Source: Patagioenas fasciata (Eukaryota; Chordata; Aves; Columbiformes; Columbidae). Taken from it: a DNA stretch of 64,000 nt. The translations under genes and the position numbers were made by a program. Location of the stretch: the NCBI RefSeq assembly GCF_037038585.1, contig NC_092524.1:69836552-69900551 (forward strand), read 5' to 3'. The notes under the pieces are model-generated. The model searched no databases. It had not been told where the DNA came from and saw only the letters and a program-made list of their open reading frames with translations. Positions within the stretch are counted from its first letter, which is position 1. Each line of letters starts with the position of its first letter. This document shows, piece by piece, positions 1 to 13,188 of the stretch.

Positions 1-1529
1 TCCATTTGGCCTGTGGCATCCCAGAGAAGGGACGCCCACAATGATGATTTTAGTGGATGCAAAGCTGGTCCACACAGCTGCAGTTTAAACGAAGCCCCAA
101 CAAGGCCCAACAGGTCTGGAGGCCTCACCGGAGCAGCTCTGCTCTGCTGAAAGACCGGGATCTTCCCTTCCAAAAGAGAAAACTTATTGAAACGTGGGCC
201 ATGCCCCGTGTTGTCCCTGACCCAGCCTTGGTGGGACATGATCCGCAGTGCAGGTCCCACCAGTGCAGGTGCATGGCCCAGGCTCTGGGCTCTGTCATGG
301 ACTCCATGTTTCCAGCCCCTTCCCTCACTTTTCCAGTTCAAAGTGAATATTGGGAGCTTTGCACAGAGCAGGAATATTTAATATTCAGTCTTCACGTGGG
401 GCTGTCCTTCCTATCACACCTCACAAGACAGCAAGGAGGCTGTACTGCAGCTCTAGGGTTGCGTTTCTATGCAAGAAAAGGGGAAAAAAGAGTTCTGGTG
501 GGGCTGTGAATTAACTTTCTGTGTTGAAAGTAATGGTGCTGTCTTCCCTTCTGTGCCATAATTTATAGCATGTTTACATTTCTGAAATTTCTTTTCCAGT
601 CTGACCGTGTTTCCTGTGTTTCATATCGTCACAAGCACCCAGGTCTGTGGGACGCGTGGTTTGTGAGACGTCACCGTCCTCTCGCAGGGACATCCCCCTG
701 TGCTGAACCAGTGCGGGTGGAAGACGGAGCCAGGAGCAGCCCAGACCCAGGACACCTATACCCTTCCTCTCCTCCACCAGTTTTAGGGTTCGCTGCATCA
801 CAGCCTAACTTCAAAACCACAATGAAGACACCTCTGAGACCGCCCAGGTGATTATAATGGGAAACCCCTGGTGAGACCCCTCTGTAGATACTTCCTGCTG
901 CACAGGACATCAGTGGTGGAGCAGTGGAGCATTTTCCAGCACATGCTAATTAGAACAAATAAACGCTATTGTAGCCCTGGTGATGTAACCCATGACTCAA
1001 GCGAAAGGCATTTTTGATTAATTAGGGTATGTCTGAAAGCATTGCTCTCCAGGAGGGGAGCTGGCAATTTTAAACCTCTTCTTTGTCCTTTCTGAAGTGT
1101 CAGGGAACATTTTTGGCTGGCCCCAAGGTGTAACCAGGGTAGGAAAAGTTTTACCAAATGTTGCCTTTGTTTCTCGTAGCTCGGCTCCAAAATCCCTGGA
1201 TAGCGACTGATTTCTAAAGCTCAACAGTGATCTGCTGCTCTCAGGCCACGCCATGAAGATGGAATTATGAGGTGTCATTGCTGCTGCAACAGCTGGACTC
1301 CACCAGACACCCAAGGAAAGACAAAGGGGCTGTCTCCAGGTTTAAGAAATACATATATTTCCTTTCTTTATGAATTGTATTAGAGTGCACCAGCGGCCTT
1401 TACCATGCAGAAAGAAAAGTTTCAGCTTCACAGCAGCCTCGCTGGGTGAATGAGCAGGGAAGACGTGTCCCACCAAATGGAGGAAAATGGAGGGATGCTT
1501 TTGTTTCTATTGGTTTTCTTCTCAGTCAC
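1..1529. other. Intergenic, no gene seen
   Basis: An open frame of 150 codons at 57-509 has no recognisable domain and is taken as chance. Confidence 0.6.
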
Positions 1530-1998
1530 CAGGACAGTCCAGCGCAGGGCAACAAAGATGCTGAAGGGAGTGGAGCATCTCCCTTATCAGGAAAGGCTGA
1601 GGGAGCTGGGGCTCTTTAGCTTGGAGAAGAGGAGACTGAGGGGTGACCTCATTAATGTTAATAAATATAGAAAGGGTGAGTGTCAGGAGGATGGAGCCAG
1701 GCTCTTCTCGGTGACAATCAATGGTAGGACAAGGGGTAATGGGTTCAAACTGGAACACAAGAGGTTCCACTTAAATTTGAGAAGAAACTTGTTCCTGGTG
1801 AGGGTGTCAGAGCCTGGCCCAGGCTGCCCAGGGAGGTTGTGGAGTCTCCTTCTGTGCAGCCATTCAAACCCGCCTGGACACCTTCCTGTGGAACCTCAGC
1901 TGGGTGTTCCTGCTCCATGGGGGGATTGCACTGGATGAGCTTTACAGGGCCCTTCAACCCCTGACATTCTGGGATTCGGTGATTCTGTGATTCTGTGA
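1530..1998 (+). mobile_element. CR1 3' fragment
   Basis: CR1 is a non-LTR retrotransposon whose copies are nearly all 5'-truncated. This copy begins at AGTCCAGCGCAGGGCAACAAAGATG-like sequence and runs through the 3' UTR landmarks GAGGAAAGGCTGAGGGAGCTG, AGCCTGGCCCAGGCTGCCC and GGAGTCTCCTTCTG to the tail ATTCTGTGATTCTGTGA. It belongs to the same subfamily as the copies at 4101 and 57760. It overlaps only spurious ORFs. Confidence 0.93.
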
Positions 1999-4100
1999 CA
2001 GCAATTCAACTGAGCTTCCCCAGGAAGGGTTAAGGATGTATCTTGTATTCGACCACACAAGCTCAGATGGAGGTGGCCATTATTTCTGCTTTCATGTTAC
2101 ATTTTTGTTTTGTCTGTAATTTTTTTTTTTAATTTGATTTTTTATTATTATTGTTCCAGCTCCCAGCTCTGAAAAAAACGGAGCCAGAGCCGGCATGAAG
2201 AGCATCACACAGTGTGAAGAAAAGGTGCTGCCACAGCACCCAGAACAAAACCCACCCAGCGCTGGAAAGTAATTCCACCAGTGCAGAGCTGGTGATCGCT
2301 TTCAATCGCAGCTTCCAATGTACGGCATCCCAATATCTCTCAGCCGCAGCACAACAGAAATATGTATTATAATCTCCTTCTAGGAATAAAAATATCCTGC
2401 ATGATAATCTGCCCGCCTGCACTTTCCATCCCTAGATTTAGGAAAGCAAAATAAAGCAAATGCATTTGAAACAAATAAACAAAGTGACTCACCCAGTAAC
2501 CAGAGTTTAATCTGGAAAATTACTATTCTGGGAGCTGAAAAGAGAATTAAGGCAAAACACAGGAACCTTTAGATGAGAGGACTTAGAAAGGTCATCTCTC
2601 AGAAGCAGGACTGCAGATTGGGATGCAGCTGCTGGGAGGACAGGGAGAAGCAGTCCCGGTGGTGCGCACAGGCGTGTTATCATCACACTCTGAGCACCAG
2701 GTAAAACAACAAACAACACAGAAGCGAAGGTTATTAAAGAAAAAAAAATATTCACCAGGAAAGCAGGTGCAAAAAATAAACCATCAGCTCGGATAGCTGG
2801 TTTGGGAGACCCGTCCTCAGCAGTGGGGACTCACTCCGTCTTCAGACATCTGCTCTGTTGCTTGCTTGGTTCCAGAGCAAGGGCTGAAGCAACCTTCTCA
2901 ATATATGAGAGTTGCTTATTGATATTTTAAATGCTGCTGAAAAAAATAGGTAATGAAATTTAACTCTGACCTTTCTTTATACATATATAGTCTTTTGTGA
3001 TCCTAACATATTAGAGAAGAAAAAAGCCAGGCATGCACATTTGCGTGTGCAATTATGCCCCCTAATTTGCTGCTGTAATTATGATGAGAGCACATTAAAA
3101 TCATGTAATTGCATGTGTAATGGCTAATCAGGCATGTGTGTGGATACAATCTGATAGCTTGCACATTTAACTGTGGCAGGAGTGTAAATATTTTGCACAA
3201 AAGTTTTTATAGGCTTAACTAGTGCAAGTGTCCTTGGTGTCCTGCATGACAGCACCATGCAGGCAGCAGCTATTTTATATATATTCCTTCACAAGGAAGT
3301 GAAATGCTACATTTTCCCCAAGCAAAATCCTGCCTCTGTAGAAGAAAGACCAACAATTTTATCTCTTCTTGGAAAAGGTGCAGTTAGAGTGAATTATGGT
3401 GGATTTGTCCATTCAGCTGTGGGCAGTGCAGGGCAGTCTCCGGCCATTGCCACCAAATGGAGGTAAGCGTTAGCAAATACTAATATTAAAAGGTTATTTA
3501 ACAGCATGAAACGGGATTTGTAGAGCCTGTTTCTCCTGTTTGTTTATTCCAGAGGATTATCAAGTCTGCATTATCTGTTGTTTATCTGTAATTAGGCCAA
3601 AGCAAGGTTTGCTTCCTTCATGTTCTTGTTCCACTCATTTTTCAAAGCGTCACCTTAATCTTCTGTAATTATTGAGTACTTCACAGATCAAGTCAGTTTT
3701 GAAACCCATTACAAATCCAATTAATGCAAAACTTGAGAATTCCTTTCTTGCTGCAGGACTGCCTCAAGCCCCAGCTTTGCTCGCATGTGAAATATTTTTG
3801 CCTTTGACTCCATGTACAGCGAGGATCACTTGTTTATTGAACGGCTCGTCAGCTCCTGCTGCACAACTGTGTTACTAATTGGTTGCTTGAATTTCATGAG
3901 CTTGCTAAGCAAAGATGCGGGATGCTCCAGTTCAGCCAAGTTTGATAAACTTTTAACTTCATTCACATCTACCCGCTCCTGCCTCTGGCACTCACACTGC
4001 TGAGCAAGGTCTCCAAAGACCATACACACCGACCTGAATTGCTGCCCTTACTCACAGAAAACTGTGGTCCCAGTGAAATGCGTCTTCTCACTTCAACTCG
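1999..4100. other. Intergenic, no gene seen
   Basis: T-rich low-complexity run at about 2117-2150; the AT-rich candidate element at 2990-3200 is listed separately. Confidence 0.6.
2990..3200. promoter_or_regulatory. AT-rich block with homeodomain-type cores, possible conserved noncoding element
   Basis: CTAATTTG, GTAATTATG, GTAATTGCATG and GCTAATCAGG fall within 120 bp, with no repeat signature. This composition is typical of developmental enhancers near neuronal genes, but it needs comparison with other birds. Confidence 0.25.
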
Positions 4101-4779
4101 TAGCGGTGTAGGGGAAAGGGAGCTGGGGGTCCTGGGGACAGCAGGGTAAGCATGAGCCAGCACTGGGCCCTTGTGGCCAGGAAGGCCAATGGTACCTGGG
4201 GTGTGTTAGAAGGGGGTGGTCAGTAGGTCAGAGAGGTTCTCCTGCCCCTCTGCTCTGCCCTGGGGAGACCACAGCTGGAATCTTGTGTCCAGTTGTGGCC
4301 CCTCAGCTCCAGAAGGACAGGGAACTGCTGCAGAGAGTCCAGCGCAGCCACCAAGATGCTGAAGGGAGTGGAGCATCTCCCGTGTGAGGAAAGGCTGAGG
4401 GAGCTGGGGCTCTGGAGCTGGAGAAGAGGAGACTGAGGGGGGACTCATTCATGGGGATCAATATGGAAAGGGGCAGTGTCAGGAGGATGGAGCCAGGCTC
4501 TTCTCGGTGACAACCAGTGATAGGACAAGGGGCAGTGGGTTCAAATCGGAACACAAGAGGTTCCACTTAAATTTGAGAAGAAACTTGTTCGGGGTGAGGG
4601 TGTCAGAGCCTGGCCCAGGCTGCCCAGGGAGGTTGTGGAGTCTCCTTCTCTGCAGCCATTCAAACCCGCCTGGACCCCTTCCTGTGGAACCTCAGCTGGG
4701 TGTTCCTGCTCCATGGGGGGATTGCACTGGATGATCCTTTGAGGTCCCTTCCAATCCCTCACATTCTGGGATTCTGTGA
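4101..4779 (+). mobile_element. CR1 3' fragment, about 680 bp
   Basis: One of the two longest copies here. It starts with GTGTAGGGGAAAGGGAGCTG and contains GGGGAGACCACAGCTGGAAT, the GCTGAGGGAGCTGGGGCTCT segment and a tail ending ATTCTGTGA. It lines up end to end with the copy at 57760-58446. No intact reverse-transcriptase ORF is present. Confidence 0.94.
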
Positions 4780-6124
4780 ACTCCATCATGACTGGGCAGC
4801 ACCTCTCCATCCAAAGGCCCCAGAGACTCTTTCTCACAGCACTAAGCAAAGTGAATTCAGAGCTTACTGACCAACCCATGACTGTGGTGTTCATGATCCA
4901 TAGCTGGCTCCTCTCTGCAGTTGCTGTCCCACCTCTCTGGCCCATCCAGGAGCAGTAAACTCACTTTGTCTCCTCTCCAGCTCTGTGTCCAATCCTGACT
5001 CCTTTCTTGGCCACCACCCTGAATCACAAAAATTCAGTTGTTGTTATGTCTCCAGAAAGTTTTGCCCTTGCTCTGGACAAAACTCTGAGACTTGTAGACA
5101 GCTTATTTCCAGGAGACCACAACACAAGGGCCCAAAATAAAGAGCTGGTCCCTCCTAACACTTGGGGCCAGCCCCTCCAACCTCTACAACCCAGGTAAAG
5201 GGAAATTTCAAAGGGAAAGTTTGCTTATTGCCTGTTCAGTCTGACCCTGCCCAGGGAAGGGTACAATGAATTTTCTCTGCGGTGAAGGTAACACAACCTC
5301 TGATGCACTTGATAGATATTATAGGGAGTTTCTTCACAGACTGAGCAACCACCACAGTCTGAGCTGCCTTTTCTTGTCGGACTAAGACAACACAATGGCT
5401 TCGGGAGGTTATAATCTCTTCTGCAGCTAAGTTGAGGGCACAGCCAATTAGCCCTTAGAGAATGACTTAAACAACCTGAACCTGCACATTAGCTTTGTCA
5501 TTGTCATGAACAGAGTGGGTGACAGTGCTATTGTTGGGTAGGGTGATCCCCACTCATTGTCCCACCAGCTCCCAGGGACCAGAGGAGTTGGTGGCTTCAC
5601 ACTGAGACATGGAACAATAGCTCATCTCAGTTCTCCAATCAAACTTTGCAGAGTGCAAAGATTTCCAGGGAAATAAAATGTGTGAATCCAAACAGAAGTC
5701 ACAATGGAAAGATGGAATTATGAAGGTTGTAGAAAGACCTGTTTAATCACAGTGATACTGATTTTTCGGTAATGCCATCTATAGCAAGTAATGTTGTCAT
5801 TACACTTCTCATCATCACTTTAAATAACCTACTTTACAGAACAACAAGATTAATTAAACCCATTAGTTCATATTTGCTGGAAGACCCTAATGAATGTTCA
5901 TCTAGGATTTATGTCTTCCTTGTCCTAAGAGCTGGTGAAAGGATTTGGAACATGGGAAATTCCCTCTGTGGGCACTTAGTGTCCTCTCTTTCCTGACAGT
6001 AGATGGCTTTTCTGTCAAAATGAGAGCTCTGCTATTACTATGTGGGTCTCAGTCCCCACATTCATGTCCCAGAGTGGCCTTGGGCCACCCTGACAGTGAA
6101 CAGGACCAATTTGTGTCAAGAGAT
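4780..6124. other. Intergenic, nothing recognised
   Basis: Unique sequence with scattered short open frames only. Confidence 0.6.
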
Positions 6125-6392
6125 AGAATCATAGAATTGTTTTGGTTGGAAGATCATCGAGATTATTGTCAAGCCCAACCATTAGCCCAGCACTGTCACT
6201 ACCCCACGTCCCTGAGAATGTCATCTCTGCATCTGTTCAACCCCTCCAGGGATGGTGACTCCACCACTGCCCTGGGCAGCCTGTTCCAATGCCTGACAGC
6301 CCTTTCTGGGAAGAAATGTCTCTTGATATCCAATCTGGACCTCCTCTCGTGCACCTTGGGCCTATTTCCTCTTGTCCTGTCACTGCATCCCA
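6125..6392 (-). mobile_element. CR1 3' fragment, reverse
   Basis: Read on the minus strand it ends in the CR1 tail (AATTCTATGATTCT complement at 6125) and carries CAGGCTGCCCAGGGCAGTGG and the AGGGATGG complement. It is diverged (TTTCTGGGAAGAAATGTC in place of the usual AAGGGCTGTGG complement), so it is an older subfamily member. Confidence 0.88.
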
Positions 6393-9203
6393 TCAGACAT
6401 CCCCACGTCTGCCAGCTCCAGGCTGTGCTTCTTCGTGGCACCTGGGTCCAGAGCAAACAACTCATGAAATGGCATCAGAAACAGGAGTGAAGGCCCTTAG
6501 GGATGGAACAGGCAGATGGAGAAAAGCAGCAAGAGAAACTCTGAGCATCTGGCTGTGGTTTTGCATCTGCCATAGGAGGTTTGTTACCTCGCACACAACG
6601 TTTATCTCGTGATGTTTCCTTGTGCTCGAGCAGCGCTGGAGTGAGCTGCACGGCAGAGATTTCACATATCGGGGCACCATCTAAAGGGCAACCATTATTG
6701 CACAGAAATATTCCAAAATAACGTATATTTACACAATGGAGGAAGAGGGAAACACAGGCTCCTTGCAGAACTTGCTGGACTTAGCATACTTATTTAAACA
6801 AAGCTTTTTTACCAGTATTGAATTAAAGCATCTCTTTAGCAGCCACAGCAAAGGGGTTTCTTTCCTCCTGCTCTGTGACTGGCATTATATTCCATTCAAC
6901 ATTTGCATTTTCTTGTTCAGCTTCATACCTCCGAATGACGCCAGCCCATGGAAGGGAACATTGCAGTCAACCTTGGGTGAGGGTGAGCAAATGAGAGTGA
7001 AGGGAGAAGTGAGAAGCTTTCAGGGGAAATAGCTGGACTTCCCAGGTTGGATTATCACTCTACCTGGCTCAGACATTGTCAGTTTGTCCAGAACTGGGAA
7101 GTTAACAATATTGAATTGATCCCTCAGAGGATTAGTTTAATCCTACTGTGATAATCAATATAATAAGCACTTATTAGCTTTCTGTTCAAGCTGATGGCTC
7201 TCTCCAGAAGAGCGTAAAAATCTCAAATAGCAAAGGAACCTGCTGATCTTCACCACCGGTGCTGGGAGAGGAGGAAGAGGGGAGGAAGGGAGCCCACCAG
7301 GAGAACACAGAGCACTCATTCTGTTCTGTTCTGACCCGCTCTGAAAAAAGGTTTGACTTTGGGAGGCAGGGGGCAAGTCACACATAGACACCCCCTCCTG
7401 CCAGCAAGCAAGTCAAATATAACATATTTCTAGAAGAAACATAATTTTTTAAAAAAAATTGCTGCCTTTGTTAGCATAGATGAGATTGTCTTGGGTCAGG
7501 TCCATGTGTTTTGTGTCGCAGGGAAGTTAGTGAACTGGCTCGTGCTCACAGGCCATCTGCTGAGGTCCCTATTGGTAAAAACTCTTTACTCATTTTATCC
7601 CATTTCCTCCTGTTTAGCTTTTCTCAGGGCTTTGGTCCTGCAGCTGTAAATAAACTTTCCACCAATGTCACTACAAGGCTGGCGAGGGAGATTTCTGTCC
7701 TTATGCTGGTCACTCCACAATATCACCCAAATTCACTCTTGGATCACTCCTTGGGGTCAGGTTGCAGTTGATTTATCATGAGGTTTGGATACATGGGCGC
7801 CGAAAACACATCTTCCTTCTTCCCCTACCAGCTTCATCTGAACAGCTTTTAGAAACCCACGCAATTTCAAAGGAAAGCCACGCGTGTTACTTTTCGTGAT
7901 GCAAAGCGGTAAAGCCCTGGAATAGCAAATCAGAAATGCAGTTACACCAAGAAAGTGTAGAAATGAGTGAATTCAAACATACGCTATTCCTGACATCAGG
8001 CTGGCTTTTAAAAGTCCCTGGATGTCCTCCTGGGGCAGCCTCTTAATCACAGTGGGCTAATGGGCAGTTCAGAAGTAGGTCCCATCACAGATATTGCCTT
8101 TCAGAAGAGCCCTAGTTCTCAGGTCCCCCTGTCCCATGGTTTATACCAGAAGGATGAATACAGGTTTTCAGAGCAGCACCTGGGACCCAGCTCTCATTCC
8201 AGTGAACTAATTAATTTAATCAGAGCTCTCACCTTCTTTTCACCTTCCTTACTAATTTCGGTGAAACATATTGCTGCTTTCAGAGATTCGTGAGAACATA
8301 AATAAAACATAGCTTTAGACTGTTTACTTCTGTCTTGCCTTCTGAAATGCACCAGTCCAGTGATACGTTGATTTTTCTCGCTAGACTCATTCCTCATCTG
8401 GATAGTTAATTGAATTGCCATTTTATATGATTTCATTCTTCCCAGAAAGCATGCCTTGCACTGGTACAATTTTCATGGCTTCATTACAACTTACACATTT
8501 ATGAGCGTGGAAAGTATTAGTAACTCTTTTTTTTTAAATTTTTTTTTGTTATATCCACACTAATCAGGCTATGAAGAGCAGTTTATATTCTCTGCTGCAG
8601 TGTAATGATACTGGTGACTGCCAGCACCTAAAATGTCTCCCCTCCTTATTGCCCCAATTGCTTGTTTTATCGTAATTTAAATAGGCTGGGAAACTATGGC
8701 TCCTGTCTAACATTATGTCTTTGTAGAGTACCAAGCCTAGAATCATCTCAAGGTGCCAGTAAATAATAAATGCCAGTAAAACCCAATCTGCTCCCAGATC
8801 AGGACTCGTGCAGCTCCATCGAGGCAGGGCTGCTCTTTCTCTACACATTATTCAAAGCAATAATCAAGATTGGTATAGCTGTGTCTACAGACCAAACAAG
8901 TGCTCTTTACCAAACCATTGCAGATGGTGGGGTTTGTAGAGCTCCAGGGCTCTTCCGACTCTACATATGTGAAACATCCATCACGACAGAGGGAAGGGCT
9001 ATAAGGGGCTTTTCTGGTTCGTCAAAGCTGAAGGAGGATGACAAAGTTCTTAACTTAAGAGTTGGTGATGAAAAATGGAAGCTGAATATTAATGTGTGGA
9101 AAAGATTTTCCATGGCTCTCAAACAGATTTCCTTTCATAAGAAAGGCCTTTGGGATGCTCTCAGTCATGGTCTAGAGAGCTTATAGACATTTTATGGACA
9201 TAT
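6393..9203. other. Intergenic, nothing recognised
   Basis: A-run near 7447-7460 and two T-runs at 8526-8548; otherwise unique DNA. A 138-codon frame at 8770-9186 shows no domain. Confidence 0.6.
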
Positions 9204-9293
9204 TAGGGACATGGTTAAGTGCTAGATTTAGGTTGCTGTTGGACTCAATGATCTTCAGTGTCTCTTCCAACCAAAATGATTCTACGATTCTAT
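9204..9293 (+). mobile_element. CR1 3' tail fragment
   Basis: Only the last 90 bp remain: AGGGACATGG, then TTGGACTCAATGATCTTCAG and TCTTCCAACCAAAATGATTC, ending TCTACGATTCTAT. Confidence 0.85.
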
Positions 9294-10284
9294 TTACTTT
9301 GCAAATGATTAATGCAACTGAAGCTTCCATTGGGAAACCAAAAAGAGTAATATCACTCCCATGTGCCCTGTTTCTAGTCTGAATTTCTCTGTCAAGCTTC
9401 ACCATCCAGCCATTGATGGGGGGCTTTCCCTCTACCTTTTTTTTTTACAGAACTTAAGGTGACTCTCACAATAATATTTTTGTGCAGGAATCTTTGGACC
9501 ATGTTCAAGTCAACTCTTAACCTTCCTTTTGTTCAGCTGAACAGACTGAGCCGCTCTGGACTCTCGCTGCAATGAAATATTAGGACATTATTATTATTTT
9601 GAGATTTTCTGTAAATAAGTGTCTCCTTTGGGACTAAGGAGTGGGCACGAGGCATGGAGAGGGTCTGAAGCGACACCTCTCTGGCTCAGCCCTAATTTCC
9701 GCAACGAGTCATTAGGCACACTGCCAGTGTTTAAAGCACCGTCTGTTTAAGGAAAATAAGAGTAATGGAGGAGGTGTTCACCACAGGAACGACATGATTA
9801 CTTGACTGCTGTTAATGAGGGCTGAGGAGCAAACTGCAGCCAGATACTAGATTAAAATGTTGCTGCTCCCAGAAGCTGAGATGGGGAGCTCTGAGACCAA
9901 GTCCAAACAGCTCATGGAGAGTCTCATTTCTGTGGCATGAAAACACCAGAGCTGGAAAGCTTTAGGATGGCTATTGGCTTCATTCCTGCCTAAGGCACAT
10001 CAAAGACCATCAATGTCTTTAGTTGACGTCAAACGCTCAGCCACAGAACATACAACATACCTGTCTGGAGACCAGACTGTGCTCCAGGTCTGCTTTTCCC
10101 CTTTCGGGATGAGAATAAAGCCTTTGAGTGGGCAGAGGGACCATCCCTGTGCCCACTGCTCAGAGCCAGCGTGGACAGATCTGCCACCAGTGCAGAAATT
10201 CTAGGTTTTGTCCCAGAGATTTGAAAGATGAAAGATTTGGGTTGAAGCAGACTCTTCTATTCTGCTCTACATAGAGAAAAAAAA

Positions 10285-10485
10285 ATGTTACGATGAGGGT
10301 GGTGAGAGCCTGGCCCAGGTTGGCCAGAGAGGTGGTGGCTGAACCATCCCTGGAGACATCCCAGGCCAGGCTGGACGGGGCTCTGAGCAACCTGAGCTGG
10401 TGAAGATGTCCCTGTCATGGCAGGGGTGGCACTGGATGGGCTTGGAAGGTCCCTTCAACCCAACTACTCAATTATTCTATTATAT
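10285..10485 (+). mobile_element. CR1 3' fragment
   Basis: It starts in GAGGGTGGTGAGAGCCTGGC and continues through CATCCCAGGCCAGGCTGGAC and TGTCATGGCAGGGGTGGCAC to a decayed tail at ATTATTCTATT. It is the same subfamily as 32648, 46021, 52343(-) and 59443. Confidence 0.92.
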
Positions 10486-11424
10486 CAATGAATAAATAAG
10501 AAAGTGTGCAAAAGATTAATACTCCAACACTTTGCAATTCCAGAGTTAATCTTATAAAATGTCTTAGTACAAGGTTTTATGTGGAAGACAAACAATTTCG
10601 AAGAAACATCTTCAGTCACTATTACTTAATCTGAAATCAATACATTGCTTACATGAAATAGAATTAAAGACTACTTTACAGTTGTCTGATTTCATTCCTC
10701 AATAATAAAAATTGATCCACCTTTCTCTGAAAGCAAGGGGAAAAAACAACATAACTGACTGTTTTCAGCAGCACTTGTGCAAAACCTTTATCTGAAATAT
10801 CACAAAATAACTATCAATAGTAATTACTTCTACTAAACTACACTGTCCCCTAAGAGAATGGGTCAAGCATTAAAATGCACATTAGCAGGCAGCTCCTGCC
10901 TTTAGGATTCTACTTTTCAAAAATGATGAGGGAGAACATTAGATGAATACAAGCGTCTTCTCTACTGTCGCAGTGAGAAACTGAGGCACGGATGGCCATG
11001 CTCATTCTGGGAGCCTCTGGCAGAGTTAAACCCACCCTCCGACCCACCATGATTTCCAGCAAAGTGAGGACTAACCTCATAGCTTGTTAAGGTTGGTGGC
11101 AAAACTGTATTGCTGAGGCTAATTAAAACTTCTCCATTTAAATGACCATAAGTGAGTGCCTGTCTCTTGGGTAAGCCATTTGTTGGATAAGAATCCTGAA
11201 AAAGCTCATGAAATTTAGTCTAAACCTTTGATGTCAGTAAATATCTCAAGGATGCTTTCCAGGTAAATTAATGTGAAATGTAAATGCGACATAATGAAGC
11301 TAATATATAATATGTAAGTTGTGGACACTCAGAGGCCCACGTTCACCGTGGCTTAGTTTTACCTTCTCCAGGGGTCTATGGTAAATGACAGTTGTCCTAA
11401 TTTTGAATCAGAGCATCCACACAG

Positions 11425-11523
11425 GGAGGCTGGCAGTTGGACTAGATGATCATGTGGGTTCCTTCCAATGGAACTACTCCTATTCTACACCATTCTATTC
11501 CATTCTACTCCATGCCATTCTAA
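11425..11523 (+). mobile_element. CR1 3' end with expanded ATTCT-rich tail
   Basis: TTGGACTAGATGATCATGTG and CCTTCCAATGGAACT are the usual CR1 end. The tail has grown into irregular ATTCTA/ATTCC units of about 50 bp, an example of a CR1 tail seeding pentanucleotide sequence. Confidence 0.75.
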
Positions 11524-12932
11524 AGATTACTGAGCTCAGTCTTCATGCTTTGGGCTACTCTTCATGTTTTGGGTTTCCACATCTCTGCTTTCTTGTGTGT
11601 TCCTCTGCAGAGAAGCTGACACTGAACTTTGCTGCATGAGCCTGGTGTTGGCCATCAGGTGGAAGGTCTGAAATCTTGATTAGGCAAATTTCTGGGTGTT
11701 TCACTAATATCACTACCACGTGGCAGTGCTTGAGTTTCCCAAAGCCATCACTTACTGATAAGAAAACACTGAAAATACCCACTTATAAAACATGCTTTGA
11801 AGAGGAAGAAGTGGTAGTTTAGATTCTTGGTGTTTGTGCTCATTGCAGGCCGTGCTGTAGAGGCAACTCAAGAGTCCAGGCTGTGATTTGAAGTGGTGCA
11901 GCAGATGTGTGTCCTGGGAAGCAGTGAGTCCAGCTCCTTCCATGCTTGAGTTGAGCTGGAATTGATGAGCAAGTGTGAAACTCGTACACATTCGCAGGGG
12001 GCCGAGCCCCCAGCACAGCATTGGAGGTCATCTAAGCAGGCAGAAAAGTCGTGTTTGATTAGAAATCGTACCTCTGACTTGGCCCGTACCAAGGATGGAG
12101 AAGACAGAATGAAGCACAGCTTTGCGGCAGGGAGATGTGTCCCCGGTTGATGGCTCATGGAAAACAGCTGGAGCCAAGCTCAGCACTCAGGTGAAGTAAT
12201 TAATTAAGCAGTGATGAGCAGCATGACAGACTCCTAAGGAAAAGAAGATAACCCGTGTGGAAATGTCTGATAAATGGGAGGAAACATGACCATGGAAGGC
12301 GTCCCCTGACAGCGGTGACAGGGAAGGTGGCAGAGCCCGTAGGACAAAGTCAGCACCTGGAGCCTCCAGCCGCAGACCCAGTACGCTGAGACCAGACCAC
12401 GCAGCCGTGCTGCAAGACGTCCCTTCAGTCCCTGCTGTGGAGAACTTACAGCAGAAAGTAACATAAATACATCAGATCGATTTTCTTGAACTGGCATAAA
12501 TCTATGAAGTCAGCAGAGCCACGCTGATTTACCTCCTGCGAGGAAATGGCCAAAAAGATGTTTAATCACTGTGTCTCTCCTTCTGCATGACATACCAATC
12601 ATTTGCTGTTGCCCTCATGCTGTGACCAACAGCTTGGGCTTGTCCACAGCCCCTTGCAGGAGCCCAGACCCAAGAAAGAGAAATCCAGTATTGCCAACAC
12701 CCCTGCCAAGCTGCTCCAGAGGGCAGCTTCCCTCAGGACGGGTCTCATTTTGCACTATAATTTGGCTTTAACCTACCATCCATACTCACAGTTTTCCTTT
12801 TTCTGCTGTGTTAAACATTTTCTTAAGCCAAAGCCAGGAAACCCAGGGCTGGGGCTGAAAGATGAGGTTCACTGAAGGACAAAGTGGAGCGCGATGCTGG
12901 ACTCTTGGGGGAGTCCATTTGCTGGAGCCACC

Positions 12933-13188
12933 ATAGGATCATTTTGGTTGGAAAAGACCTTTAAGACCACTGAGTCCCAACTGGTAACCTAACATTGCCA
13001 AGTCAACCACTGCCCCATGCCCTGAGAACCTCCTGTCCGTCTGTCCAAGCCTCCAGGGATGGTGACTCCAGCACTGCCCTGGGCAGCCTGTTCCAATGCC
13101 CCACAGCCCTTTGGGGAAGAAATTGTTCCCAGGTCCAACCTCAACCTCCCCTGGCGCAACTTGAGGCCGTTTCCTCTCATCCTGTCAC
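12933..13188 (-). mobile_element. CR1 3' fragment, reverse
   Basis: Contains the complements of the tail (AGGATCATTTTGGTTGG), of GGAGTCACCATCCCTGGAGG and of the AAGGGCTGTGGGGCATTGGA segment. It is the same subfamily as 15003, 19281, 46844 and 63456, in opposite orientation. Confidence 0.93.

Larger units (their letters stand above)
9294..12932. other. Intergenic between CR1 copies, nothing recognised
   Basis: Apart from the CR1 pieces at 10285 and 11425, this is AT-rich unique DNA with a T-run at about 9439. Confidence 0.55.

Noticed and set aside
1450-1938. 162-codon frame over a CR1 copy
   Set aside because: It is mostly CR1 3' UTR sequence, which is noncoding; similar frames appear at the other CR1 copies.
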